Source: Kudoa neothunni (Eukaryota; Cnidaria). From it: a DNA stretch of 64,000 bases. Every line of letters starts with the position of its first letter. Positions within the stretch are counted from its first letter, which is position 1. Below are positions 24,011 to 37,259 of this stretch, piece after piece. The translations under genes were made by a program, and so were the position numbers. A model generated the notes under the pieces. The model was not told the DNA's origin and ran no database searches. It was given only the letters and a program-made list of their open reading frames with translations. The DNA is taken from positions 10,416,001 to 10,480,000 of the forward strand of contig OZ199840.1 of NCBI GenBank assembly GCA_964304625.1, given 5' to 3'.

Positions 24011-26990
24011 AAAATTCTTTGTCTGTCAGTGTGTGTGTCTACAAGAGCGTACGTGCCATGGTGAAAATTTTTTTAAAAAACAGCTTTTAGTTGACATTTA
24101 AATAGATGATACCACTAATACAAATCGTGCATTTTACTTAGAAGTACAAATATAATCAATATCGCAATCAGAAGTAAGGAATTTTCTAGTTGTCTACTCA
24201 AATAGCAGATTAAAAAGTACCTGCATAAGATTGATGTTTGTTTACTTCGGAGCGATAATCAATTAGAATGAACTTTCGCTCACTATATACAAAGAAAATC
24301 TGTTAATTTTGGTATAGGATGTTCCATGAATGCTATATACGCCTGTTTGGAGTAATTTTCAGATAAATTACACTATTAACGTTACATTTACAAGAGTTTT
24401 CACATTCCCCTTAAAATTTGTAGAATATTACAGTTTTTTTAAAATGTTGATTCATTTTTCTAGTATTATAAATACATTTTAGGCCAAAGAAACTTACGAT
24501 AATTTTAAATTAAACACATAATTTGAGATTATAAGTTGTTGCCAAGTTGGAATAATTTTTGGTCTCTATATGCATTCTAAAAACCATTTAAAAATGTATT
24601 TAGGGTATTCAAAATAATTAAATTTTTGTGAAAACTTCTTAAATGAAAATTATGCTCCATTGGAAATCCTGAGATGTGAACATTTCTTTTTATCAAAAAT
24701 ATCGATTGAGATTGAAAACTATATTCGTCTTCCGATAAGTTTTAACTCATTTTTTGGTTTCCAAAATCATCTTGCAAAACAGCTGGCATGACTAATTCAA
24801 TAAGTTTCCATATTTGATGGAACAATTTGTAAATAATTTTTAAGTTCTTAGTAACCTACACTATTCCCTACCCACAGACCTTAAGATTAATATTCAAATC
24901 AATATACTGTTTCCTTTAGGCTCGCAATAATTCATTATGATATAAAAGCTACATAAAAATATGCGGAATAGCATTGTATACGTATTTAAGAATTTATACT
25001 CAAGATTACTTTTGCATAAAATACAGTCCCCCTCTCAATACGTGCCATGTAAGTTAATAAAAAACTATTGGTCTATTCCATCTAACCGATATTTTCACAA
25101 AATGTTCGTTAACTTAAGAATAGTTCAATACAAAGAATTTTTTGGGGGATAATCAAACAGTACGTTTGTTTTTAAAAGGGTGTACTCCATCGAGAAAACC
25201 AGTTGATATTTAAGCATTACTGTAATTTTTCAACATCAAAACATCTTTATGTTTTAGATTTAATCTTATTTTGTTAATTAAATCTATATATTTATGAACC
25301 AATAAGTATTATTGTAAAAAAAGATTGCATTTATTAAAAAAATCGGGAAATTACGTTAAAATAGTGAATTTTGTAAGTTAACGCTCACAGGTTTTTAAAA
25401 CATCAAAACATTGAAGAAAACACATGTTGGCAACTTTTATTTGCTATGAAATGCATCATCGCCCTACATATTCCTTTTTTTCTCTGATCAAATCATACCA
25501 AGATTCTACAGAAGTTTTAATAGTCTAAATTGTATCTATCTTAAATAACGCATAATTCATCATGATTGAATCAAAATTTCACCTAACATTTTACATTTCT
25601 CGATCACTCGACAATAGTGTCTGACTGGAGACCCCTTTTTTAAAGGATAGCCATAAAAATTACTTTTTTTATGTCACCTGGGTCAGGGGTCGCCCAAATT
25701 TTTAACTTTCTTAAAGCCGCAAGGGCCAAATTAAAATTTTTTTTTTCGAAAAGCAGTTATAATGATGAAACGAGAATGATATAAATATGAAAAAAATAAG
25801 GTAACTGATTCCCGTGGCAGGATTTAGCATATTTCAGTTTTGAGGCCCACAATAGGGTTACCAACAATCCGTTGTCTAATGTATAATTCACAAAATTCGC
25901 AAAATTAACTATATTTATGGTTTTAACTAAAAATTACAATTTTGCCAGGTATAAAATTCATAGTTTATTTGATCATACTCAAATTGCGTAGATGCTAATA
26001 AGGTGTTCATTCGTCGAGTTTCAAACTTTTTTATAATTTCTTTATTAATCACATTTAGAGATAAATTCATACTTTTGTAAAATTCTGCATATAATGCTGG
26101 AAAATATCTAGGGAACGGTGATTATTGCCCCTATTACTTTAAATTTCTAGTATCATGTCAATTAAACCGAACCAGATTAAAAATTAGAGCTAATCAATTT
26201 AATTTATAACTTTAACTAATTAAGACTTTTAAATTATTGGAAAAATACAAATAAGATAAACCTTGAAACATGTATTTTATCAATTCGTACGTTTTACATT
26301 AATAATGTTGCTATATTAGTGTGTCGATTTTCTCTTTTGTTTCAATTAAGATAAATAAAAACACCGAAGTACTCAAATGATATTTCTAATCAACACTCAT
26401 ACATTAAAGTAATGTATTGATAGTCTAACCCTCAAAGGACAATGCTCAAAAAACTTACGCGTGTAACCATGGGGGTACCTCAGGTGTCTCAGATGGTTTC
26501 TATGATAACGACTGTATTTTTTCTTAATTTTTTAAATTGAAAAATAGTATATTTATGACTATTAAAAACAGTATCCTAATAATCAAATTAATAAGTGAAT
26601 CAATAGGAAATTTCAAGAAAATTTAAATAAGCGTTACCAATATAATCTATTACAATCTATCTTATTGCTGAGGTATAAGGTAGACACAAATATTTCAAAT
26701 CATTCTCGAAAATATAGACATAAACGTAAGTGCATCCCGTGGGCTACGCAAACGGTTTACCTCGATAACGTCTACGTTGATTGTGGGATTATATTTGATC
26801 TATTTCACTGAACGGACTAAAAATGTATGTTATTGTCCAAGTTTTAATTAATGTTTTTTGGGGTTTTCTTATTAAGTTATATTCTTCCCTTCATTCAATT
26901 ACTTTTGAACCACCCTAATTGAATATTTAAAGATGAATGGAAATTGCATAATTTAATCTATTATGATAATACTACACATAGAAAGAAAAT
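24011..26990. other. Non-coding AT-rich region with an isolated hAT-like end
   Basis: No gene seen. At 25684, CAGGGGTCGCCCAAATTTTT followed by AAAGCCGCAAGGGCCAAATTAAA resembles the terminus of hAT MITEs. The opposite end was not found. The rest is unremarkable AT-rich sequence. Confidence 0.5.
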
Positions 26991-26991
26991 A

Positions 26992-29900
26992 CAGTAGGTA
27001 ACCTGCAGTACATAATCTCCTCCGAACCGTAAAAAAATTTCGTACTATCGGTGAGGACCATGGTTGCCAGATTAGCAAAAAAAGTACCAAAAATTTTTGA
27101 AAAACGTACCAAAATATCAAGTAAAATGTACCAATAGTTAATCTTCTAAAAAAAGAGATTAAGAGGAAAACGTAATTATTTAAAATGTTTCTTAATCTAT
27201 CTAAAATAAAATTGTGTCATTTCATTTATCTTCATAAAGGTTTCTCTCTATGAACGCTGTTACTAAATTTTCAGCCGTGTTCCATTTTGTACAATCTGTA
27301 TTATAAAATAAACTTTTCGAATAAATCAAACTGTTTAATGTTTCAGTCTTCAATAATGATCTATTTTTCGTATTGATTATGTTCAATTGAGAAAATATTC
27401 TTTCGGCACACGCAGAAGAATGATGTAATGAGAGTAAGCTCAGCATTAATTTTGAAATTAATGGATTTTTAGGAACATCGCCAATTCTTGTTTCTGTTAC
27501 ATCGTACAAAAATTTGTTGGGATCACTTATTGAAAAGAGATTTGAATCTTTGAGAGTTAATTGTCTCCATTCAATATCCACGTTGGTGCAGTCTTCATCC
27601 GATATAAGATTGGGGAATCTTGCTGCAAGGGGTATGATAGACTGGGACATACCTTCATTTACGTTACTTGGATCCATTGCCTCCAACAATTCAAATTCTT
27701 TAAATGAATTATTGTATAGAAATCGATCAAATATTTCGTTTTTTAAGGCAATATAGAAGTTAAATGTATTTATTTTGTATTGGAGATATTCTTATGAATT
27801 TATTATGGAAGAATTCATTGTATAGATGCAAGTCACTTTGGGTCCGCGAGAAACATTATCTAATGGACGATAATTTGAAGGGTTATTAATAGTAATATTT
27901 CATATATCCACGTTTTTAATGATTTCTCTTTTCATAAGTATGCTGAGAATGACTTTTACTGTAAAACTGATTGAATTTTTTGGCTTGTGTATTCGAAAAG
28001 TTTCTGACTGGAATTCAATATTAAGTTTGTTCACTGCTGGAAGTATAAAGTATAAGGATTCAAAATACATATGATTTATTTATTTACTTTACAATTTATT
28101 AATTTTGCTGATTCAAAAACTCCTTTGACAGTACAATTCGTTATTTCCAACATGACCAAATATTTTTCCACTGTCTTTTTAACATCGACATCATAATATC
28201 AATCTACTAAAACTAGTTGTTTAGTTGTGGATAGATTTGTGGTTTCTTCTATTATTAATGAAAATTCGGTTGTTAGTAATTTTAAAATTAAGTTTTTTAA
28301 GCAATATTTTCCAATAACATGACGAAAAACACATTTGCCTTTCGTTCAAGCACATTTAATATCTTTGCAAATAGCAGAATCTTCACAAACCTTGGCAATT
28401 AAACCAGGCAAATGATCCAAGAATGACAACGGCAAATTGTGTTCCTCAACAAAGGCACATAATTTCAATTCTGAGTTATCAATTTTTAGAGCATATACAA
28501 CAGAACTGTTTAATTCTATGTATCCATCTATTTTCATATTATTTGTGGATTGTCTCATATTTCTTAATTGTTTTCGGTTGCTGCATGTCTCTCGGTTTGT
28601 GAAATACCCCCCGAAACTTCACATTTACACACTTTACATAACACTTTCTCTTTGTTATCCATGCTCACATCAATCCACTGGATAAACCTTCGATGTTCCA
28701 ACCATTCTCTTCTTGCCTTGCGTTCGTAACCTTTATATATTTTCTTTGTTGGTGTGTTACTTATATCGCTTTCGCAGTTGCTATCGTTTTGATTAAAGGC
28801 TATAGAGAATTACTAACCCAACAAATATCACATTATGTTTAACACAATAAAAGTTACAGAAATTAATTCAACTTGTTGAATGCGAAAACTATGAAGTAAA
28901 TTATTAAGACGCGCGCTATTAAGAGTGAATATGTATGTTAAAATATGTGCTTGTGTATAAAATTTTATCCTTATCGCATTCCGGATAGTGTTTTCCTCTT
29001 CAACTTCGTTTTCGTAACATTAAAATATTTTCAGCTGTCGATGATAGCCTTAATTTTAAAAAATATAATTTATTAACAAGTCCCCTGGTTGGAAATGTAT
29101 AAACTTAACATTTTAAGGAATTTTGTTAACGACAATTAAATTTGATAACTCCTTCTAGCCAGATTTTTTTCTTTAAAAAACGTTTTAAAACCAAAAAATA
29201 TAAAACTTGTAGGCAGCAAAATTAATTTCGTGAAGTAAACGAGCTAATTGCTCGCGTATAATGTTAAATATACATTGGGATTACATGGAATTGATTTGAC
29301 CATGAAATCAAAGAACGTTCCATTTAAAACAATAAATGGATAACACTCTCGTGGTCAGAAACTCATTTAACATATGTTAAAAAATAAGCTTAAGTTTATA
29401 AAATTTTGTTAAATGATAATATTTTGAAATTTAATTGTTTATTTTGTTTTCTTTATGAGATAAAACATTAAAGGGATAGATTGGATAGTTAAAATAATGT
29501 CGAATTCTACACCAAGACATGTTTTGCATATCTTCGTATAATATTATATCTATACGCTGAAATAATATTAAATAAAAATATAAATTTTTAAATAAGTCAT
29601 TATTGCTACTTTGCATTCATTATTAATACCTAACCGGAAACCGAATATCGTCGACGCAATTAAAATTCTTGTCTTGAAGATGAAAAAGTACCATTTTGAT
29701 ACGAACATACCAATTCTGGTAACCCTGATGAGGATTAACACTACGCAATAAATTGTGCGCGTTTGACCATTTATTTCACATTATATTTTAACTTCTAATA
29801 AGCAGAAAATCGTTCAATTTAATTAAAAAAACAATGAAAATTGAAGTCATGTTATTATATTATATTATTGAAATGAAAAATAATCGATTATTCTCTTTTG

Positions 29901-30519
29901 AGTTAAACTTTTCGAAATAATATCATAAGTGCCTTCCTTTAAGGAAGCCAAACATAATGATTTTTTCCTTTCGTGGTACTCAAAGAATAATTTCGATTCT
30001 TTTACATACTCCGGTGCTTTCTTAAAACTGACTGGTCTGTTGTCAGACGTTTCCATTGTCTGAGTTTCGGAGTCGATTATAACGTTGCCAATATGATGAA
30101 CTTAACAAGTATAATAAATACTAGAAAAATTAATATAAAGGCTACTATTTAATGTAGACATAAAGGAAACCTTAAAATGTTTGATTGTAACAGCCTTGAC
30201 ACCCTTATAAGGAAGACTGGAGCAATATTTTAGTATATTTTTCTTTGACAGTTCTATATTTTAACTTAGAATTATTGCTCATTTTTAATAGCATAATATT
30301 TGAAAACCTAAAATCAACCATCAAAAAATTGAATACTATCCACAAGTCACGTGATGAATAATGTGCAAGTTCCGCGGTTTTTAGTTTAATTTTTAAATGT
30401 TTCAAACTTAAATACAATCATAAATTTATTATATAACTTATGTTAAAATTACTACGAAAAATATTTTGAAAAAAGCAAATTGGGTATTATCCGTCTTGCG
30501 TACTATCGGGAGCCTACTG
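26992..30519. mobile_element. Pogo/Tigger-like element interrupted by a hAT transposon
   Basis: The ends are CAGTAGGTAACC (left) and, reverse complemented, CAGTAGGCTCCCGATAGTAC (right), each flanked by TA. Without the hAT insertion (27059-29727 plus an 8-bp duplication) the element would be about 850 bp. A minus-strand frame at 29865-30056 ends in KRIIDYFSFQ, like the C-terminal tails of Tigger transposases, and lies near the left end as expected for an internally deleted copy. Superfamily assignment rests on ends, TA flanks and this tail. Confidence 0.65.
27059..29727 (-). mobile_element. hAT transposon with BED finger, degraded
   Basis: The left end CATGGTTGCCAGA and the right end (reverse complement CAGGGTTACCAGA) pair as hAT inverted repeats. 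The flanking octamers GTGAGGAC and ATGAGGAT agree in six central bases, as expected for an 8-bp target duplication. Inside, on the minus strand in order: a BED zinc finger (about 28735-28570, W..V and C-K-V-C then H-A-A-T), the hAT core start (LCAFVEEHNLPLSFLDHLPG, 28470-28410), FSLIIEETTNLSTTKQL (about 28280-28210) and the C-terminal dimerisation domain (LLSLHHSSACAERIFSQLNI, 27222-27689). The first catalytic Asp (usually DETTD) reads Glu here. In-frame stops and frame changes between the pieces show it is dead. Confidence 0.85.
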
Positions 30520-30524
30520 TATGT

Positions 30525-32000
30525 GTTGGTGTTCTAGGACAAATTGAAGTGTCATATTTTTTAATAAATGATAAACATTAATGAATATGATATAAACATA
30601 TCAAAAAAAACGATACTGCCCGTAATTATTAAATATCAGCAGGTTTTGGTAATTATTAACGTGAATCCCTACAATTACCTTTTGATATCATCGGAATTCT
30701 TTTATACAACGCGAGGGAAATAAAAACTACAACGTTCTCCATGTATTTTTAATTTATTCGTTCCATTATAGTTATTTATTGTTATATAATAATATAAAAT
30801 TTGGGTTAAAGTTTAGTTCCTGTCCCATGGGCGTTCGCCGGTTACCAGCCATCGGTAATGATCGGGCCACGTTTCATAACATATAAACCCAATAAAGTCT
30901 AGTTTACTTTAGTTAGACGTAATTAAACAAAATATATCAATTAAAAAATATAATATTTATTATTTAAATGTTAAAAAATTATAAAATAAGGTGTCAATTT
31001 ATGTGCACAACAAAATAATATGTAATAAGATAATTTAAGTTTTTATCATTTAATATGAGAATTATATATAAACCAATATTTTGTATGGTATAGATATTTT
31101 TGTTATTTTTCAAAACAAATGATAGATAACGATACAAAACCTAAAATAAGATTACATTTTAAAGATACATAGTAAATATTTTTTATATTTTACAATATGT
31201 TCTTTTTTAAAAAATGTATAAACTAAAGCAATATGTACACTCATGATATTTGTATCTTAATATAATTTTTAATAGTTTTTAGATGGATAAAAATCACATA
31301 ATATGCCATTTCTTTTTTAATTGTATCCTAATGAACCTAAGTTAAAGTAAAATAATCTCTTTTAACTTAATTTTCGGAATATTTCGTTATTTTATACAAA
31401 AAATTTAATTATTTGATAAATATATATGATCGTTCTAAAAAATAATATGTTAACACGTAACAATGCCGTAATTTACTAAATATATTTATTCGTTGACGAT
31501 TTGAAAAAGACTTAATTATATAAATTTTTACAATAAAATAAAATCTACAAAATATAAATATGTATAATTGCTTCTAAAAGTTTAGAAAGAACACTCTTCC
31601 TGTAGAGTCTTTTAAATATCAATTTGGCAAGAAATAATGGAAAGCATATTTAGATTCGTTTAAAAGAACAATTGATTTTCATTTGTTATCGGATTGTTAT
31701 GATTATCTTAAAAAATTAACAAATTAGCTATTAAGAAATATTTTATTATCATCGAGTCATTTTTTAGTTGTAAGGGAGTTAAGGCACGCTTATGTTTTAA
31801 CGCCTACGTATATTATGCGTGTACTTTTCTGGAGCACATTACATTAACTAAGCTAGTTATCCATTAATATGACCCAATGATAAATATAAATCTTTTTGAA
31901 TTCACATGACAATTATTTAATGAATGTTTAATAGCATAATTTAATCGTTATTTTTATTTAGTTTATCTTAATTGAAAATTAAAAACAGTGCAACCTCTGA
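30525..32000. other. Non-coding AT-rich region with one GC-rich patch
   Basis: No gene seen. A GC-rich patch at about 30810-30885 contains CCATGGGCGTTCGCCGG and GATCGGGCCACG and stands out sharply; no family recognised. 32030-32420 begins the duplicated downstream flank of Kunitz copy 2 and matches 19860-20330. Confidence 0.5.
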
Positions 32001-32596
32001 GTTCGACTAAAAATATTGAGTCATAAACACTTTTGAGTTCGAGCGCATATGAAAGGGTATTCGGAACATATTCAATTGCGATAAAAAGGATAAGAAAAGA
32101 AATTATAGAAATGGATTCGCTCAATTAAATTTACGGAGGTCATCGAAAGAGAGACCTTTATAATCTATCGAATGACAACCAAAAATATCCATCCAATATT
32201 CCATTTATATTATTATATTAAAGATTTATTGGTTATATTTTATAAACAAAAGATATGCATGGTTTTTCATAAATAAGCATAAAAATAGTCGTCCGTTTGA
32301 TGCGCTGTAACGGATAAACTAATTTTCTTTCTTATGCAAGGTTAAAAATTATTCGGAATTTGAACACACTTCTAGAATGGATTATGGTAGAAGTCCGAGG
32401 CCGCATTATAATTAGTTTTAACACTAATATTTTTATATTAGATGCGAATAATTTTGTTATCAATAAACATTATTTAATTATGACGATTGTTTGTAAACGT
32501 ATTCAATAAAACTGTTTACTTGTTTCTAAATATCAAAATCGTACTAAGCGAGAATTATTATAGCTGTTTCTAATTTTTAGCTTTGATACATGGGAT

Positions 32597-34040
32597 TTAT
32601 TGTTCAGAGTCACCTTCAATTACCACGTTTTTACCTTTATTATAATGATTCTCACATATTGCTTTGCATTGTGCCCCCGTTCTGAAGTTGTTTGTATTAC
32701 CACCATATCCCTTGTAAGTAAATGATTTGCATTTGTGATCTGTTTTATCGTAATAGAACCTCTTTGCTTTAAAAACTCCGTTATTGGTTTCTCCCGCCTT
32801 AGGTTGGATACATGTTTCTTCAATTTTTATTTCCCTTTTATATTTCTCTAAAATTAATTTCCATCAATTTAATATATAAATATTCCTAAAATCTCGAGTT
32901 TTGAATATTTTTTTTGAATTAAATACCTGCCCCACAATAGCTATGACACATTTCCATAGTTGGAAAGTTATTTTTTTCTGGGTTGAAATCCGGTTGTCCA
33001 GCAGTAGTGGGGCCAGTTTCCATGCGTTTGCAAATTTTAGTTTCAGAGTCATAATAATATCTGAACTCAGTAGTTTCTTGTTCACCTGTTCCAGTCATAA
33101 TATATTGAACAGGAGGATTTTTGCACGCAGAAACTTTCGTGTTATTTTTATTTGCCTTTGAATCACCTGATTTAGGTTCGTATGCTAATAAAATTTAATA
33201 TGAGAATATTATAATCTGTAAATATACGATAACACGTGTTGATACATTCGTGAAATGAACCAAAGATTCCTCTTGTGTTTGAATCTATTGAGACTGCGGC
33301 ATAAGCGCATTTTTGATTTTTAACGTCTGCAATAATTGCTGTGCCAGGATCTTTGTCTTTAACGTCTGGTCTTAGTGTACAATCCAATGTATTTGGAGCC
33401 ATATATTTTTTTTTATCCTCGCTTATTTTGTGATCATCAGCGTTAGTGAGCCCTCCATTCTTTTTATCTGGAGGTTATTATGTTACATTAAGCAAAAGAT
33501 TATTGTTATATTTACTGAAACAATACAAATAACACTCTTCGTCACTATCGTATCGATTAAAACTTCCTCCACACCCATTATAATTGAATTTCTCGCATTT
33601 AGCAGTTGTCTGATCAAAATAGTATTTTGTAGTTACACCTGAGTTTTTAACACAGTGTCCAGGATGCAATGGTTTTTTGCATCCCTGAAGCTTTTCTCTT
33701 TCGGTTAACTTACCTGAAATTATCTTAAAAATGCTGTTTTAAATTAATGTACCATGCATTTCACAAAGTCCTTTTGATGCAAAATTATTATAGTTCCCCT
33801 TGATACCACGGTATTCGAGAGGTTTGCATTTAGCGTCGTGGATGTCAATAAACCAACGGTCAATGACATTCTCCATACTTCTCGGGACATCAATGGGCCA
33901 GTCACCTTCATCCCTTTCATAAGAAGGTAATATAGGATCTGAGGAATAAATTTAGACAGGAAGTTCAATCAAATTAATAAACCCAAAAAGCAATATTTTA
34001 TAGATAAAAGTAGAAATATTTGATAATACAAGGATTTCAT
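32597..34040 (-). CDS. Secreted five-Kunitz-domain protease-inhibitor-like protein, copy 2
   Basis: Six or so short exons. The signal peptide (34040-33983, MKSLYYQIFLLLSI) splices over a 44-bp intron to DPILPSYERDEGDWP and a divergent Kunitz domain with only two of the six cysteines (AKCKPLEYRG, SKGLCEMHG). Domain 2 (PLHPGHCVKNSG ... FNYNGCGGSFNRYD) has all six cysteines; its P1 position after the second cysteine is Val, which suggests an elastase-like or non-tryptic target. Domains 3 (TLDCTLRPDV ... HECINTC), 4 (SACKNPPVQY ... EMCHSYCGAG, with an enlarged loop) and 5 (EETCIQPKAGE ... YKGYGGNTNNF ... QCKAIC) keep four cysteines each and lack the pair that forms the second disulfide. The stop follows an acidic tail at 32597. 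It looks intact. Secretion is inferred from the signal peptide; targets are unknown. Confidence 0.8.
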
Positions 34041-34359
34041 GTAGATTTCAATGTTCCACAAAATTACAACATTGAACCGAAGATTGGAAATTTTCGATTG
34101 ACTTGTGATTGAAGAGAATAATTTAATGTATTAATACGATTATAGACATATTAAAATAACTTCCATTATGATTAATCTTAGTATCTTATGTCGTTTATAC
34201 GGTATTTAATGTCTAATCTGAAACAGCTGTGCGCAGTTTAATGTTTGTCTATTCAATTTGAAGTATTATTCATTCCATGTGAAAGAGTTAAATGAAAATA
34301 AATAAAGAATCTCTTTTTTAAAAGAAACATTAAATTAATTATCAGTTTTTTGCAAAATA

Positions 34360-35560
34360 CAGTATGGTCTCGATATTGCGAGGTTCGATATAGAGTAGTC
34401 CACATTTTTTTCAAATTTCTGTAACCAACATTGCAACCTTTTCGATGTATATAGTCTTCTTCTCTAATGTTATACCCAATAACACGAAATTACATTTAAA
34501 AAATGCATTTTTTGTAAAATTCAGGGTTTTGCTATTGGACAGTGGTTACTTCAATTTTAACCCGACTAATCCGCTAAATTACACATTCGAACGTTCGATA
34601 TTGTGAAAGAAACAAAAATGTTGGTAAAAAATAGGATTTGTCCAATATTATGATTCAATTATCTCAATCTGAAATGCCAAAAAGTCACTCTTTATCGCCG
34701 TAGAATATGATGAATTCTATTATTGGGAGTTTTATTCAAATTAAAATTACTTATCCTTCTCTGAATAGAATTTTACGTAATAAATCTGATATAATGAACT
34801 CCAGTGTTGCTTCTTTCAGTAAAGGAATTAAAAATAAAAAATACATCCAACTTCAAATTTTGTCATATGGCTGGATTGTGTCAGAAAACCAAAAAAGACA
34901 AATATTCTAGAGTTTTTATCACTGGGAAGTCAAAACATTTTGTTGGTGATCTTAAATCACAGGTTTAAGTGGAACAATAAGTTTCCTTAAAAATTTTAAG
35001 ATTCTCTGTCGCTTAAAAATTCACTCTTCCTGGATAAGGGGGAAGTTAATGATAATATTGTGAATGATTAAGTAATCAAATTATATTAGGTAAAAAATAG
35101 ACTTGAAAAATAAAACATATATAAATCTCGGTGACACCGCTCTTTCCTAAGAACATTTTAATCAACGAACGTATGATATAAAGAAGGAGTTGAATTAAAA
35201 GGAAATAAAACAATCAAAAAATCTATAACAGAATTATAGAGAGCTTAATTTATAAGGATAAAATTCCCACATATTGGCATTGGTAAATTTAAGGAGAAAC
35301 TCTGTTTTAAAGGAATTTATGAATTTTCTGTTAAATATTAACGATCAAAAAATGGTTGAATGACTTCAATTATCTTCTTGATATTTTGAAAATTCTTGGT
35401 CAAAAGTTCGTATATTATTAGATCGATGTCTTTTAGATCTTTAATTTAATAATACAAACATGATAGATCATTCTTTCGTTAAAAAATAAAAAAAGTTTTC
35501 GAATGGCGCGTGTGCGAAACATTGATATGGAGAGATATTTTTTAATTAATATTACAATTA
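34360..35560 (+). mobile_element. Tigger-like relic in the flank of Kunitz copy 2
   Basis: CAGTATGGTCTCGATATTGCG, preceded by TA, is a typical Tigger/pogo left end. Within it, 34707-34910 encodes SLNRILRNKSDIMN and similar, matching the helix-turn-helix of pogo transposases (usually S.LSRILKNKDKI). Kunitz copy 1's homologous flank (23250-23330) lacks the whole segment, so it inserted after that duplication. The right end is poorly defined (about 35500-35560). Confidence 0.6.
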
Positions 35561-36748
35561 ATTATGCGAATAATTAGTAAAATATTTTAATCATTATTTT
35601 TACTTAATTTATTGTCTTTATTGATAATTAAATCCGAATATTTAGAGTTTTACTGATACCCCAATTTCAAAACGAGTAAGAGAATTTATACAAATTTCGG
35701 CACCCGCCGATATCGAAACTACATCAGTGTGTATGCCCATTTTTTAAATTTGATTCGTTTTTGGCAATTGTTCAAATAGTAACAGAATTAAGACTAAGTT
35801 TAGTCTTAATTTCTACAAATGTCATAAATAATAATTAATATTTAATAAAGGAATGTAATCTATTGTATAATCGTTAGGTAAAATATCTATTTCCTTAAAT
35901 AATGTCTTGACAATTATTACTTAGATAATCTGTTGTTTGGTATTATAAACCACATATTATTTAAAAATAAGATTTATATTAAACTATGACTGACCAGGAA
36001 TATGCTTAACCGTTAATAAAATATTTTATGATAGGGATTAATTTCTTTTGACCCAATTATTATTAAACAAATTTTTAGTTCCTTTTATTCTATTATTGAT
36101 TATTATTGCAATAAAAATTATAGAATAAATTTATATTAATAATTTAGTGCTTTAGGAAAAAATTACTGATTTAGATTATTATAATGAACGCAATAAATCA
36201 AAATGCACTTTACCAATATCAATTAATGTATCAATAAATTTTAGAGGATGTGCCTAAGGTTTTCGAAATAAACATTATTTTAAGAAAATTTTCTGTCAAT
36301 AATTTAATTCTGGAATAGTTGACAATACGTGAAACATCACTGAAATATCTCTCACATTCGACGGAAGTACATGCCGCACAAAGATATCGACATGCTAGTC
36401 CTGCTAAAACTAGGTAGTTTGTATCTAATTCCCCATATTATAGTTGATTTTAGGTATCGTAAATTATTGATTCCTTAGTGTAATCCATTGTGATAAAAAT
36501 AGATACAGGAATTATTTTTAACTTCGATTTAAAAAGACACTGATATGTTCAAATGCAATTTAAATAATAATATATTTACTTATACAATTTATTTTGAATA
36601 ATAAAATTTGTCTGATATTAGTTTTAAATGTCGGAACCTTTTGATGAGTACCGAATACTGGTCTAAAGGTGATGTCACTTGCAAATAATGGTACTAGTCT
36701 CGGAATCGGGAAACCCTAATGATGATTCTTCATTTTTAATAATAATAT

Positions 36749-37018
36749 TCAGCCACCTTCATTTAAATCTCCCTTCTCATGTAGCTTTGATTTTAAATAT
36801 TTGCACACCAGTACCGGAAACGAACGCATATTTGTAACAAATTTTACTATATCGCGAACAAAACCTATATCATGTATCATGCAGGACGGTTTCAGCCCCT
36901 CCGTTAATCTGTCCAGATTATGGAATCTTTTCCACATTATCAATAATAATTTTCCAAGAGACATACAGTCGATCGTAGGTATTGAGTAATTTTTTGGAAA
37001 TGGGGAAAAATTACGCAA
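36749..37018 (-). other. Orphan open frame between Kunitz copies 2 and 3
   Basis: An 89-codon minus-strand frame with coding-like composition (IPTIDCMSLGKLLLIMWKRF, HDIGFVRDIVKFVTNM) lies just outside the pogo element. No signal peptide, no clear splice partners and no family recognised. It may be a fragment of a transposon or a lost gene. Confidence 0.25.
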
Positions 37019-37259
37019 TAGTGAGAAACTACGAAATACAGGTTATTGGTCTAAGCTCATTAATTATGAAAGAAACAATCTATTTGGGTATAAAATAACT
37101 TGTAATTTTAGCTATGAGTTCCATTACTGGATATTTTTGAAAATAATGCTTTTGGAGTTTCTTGAATTATAGTTTTTCTGATTAAATTAATTGATTGTTT
37201 GATTTCCAAAGTTGACAAAAGTGCTTAATCTTTTACTATATCCGGACAGACATTTTATT

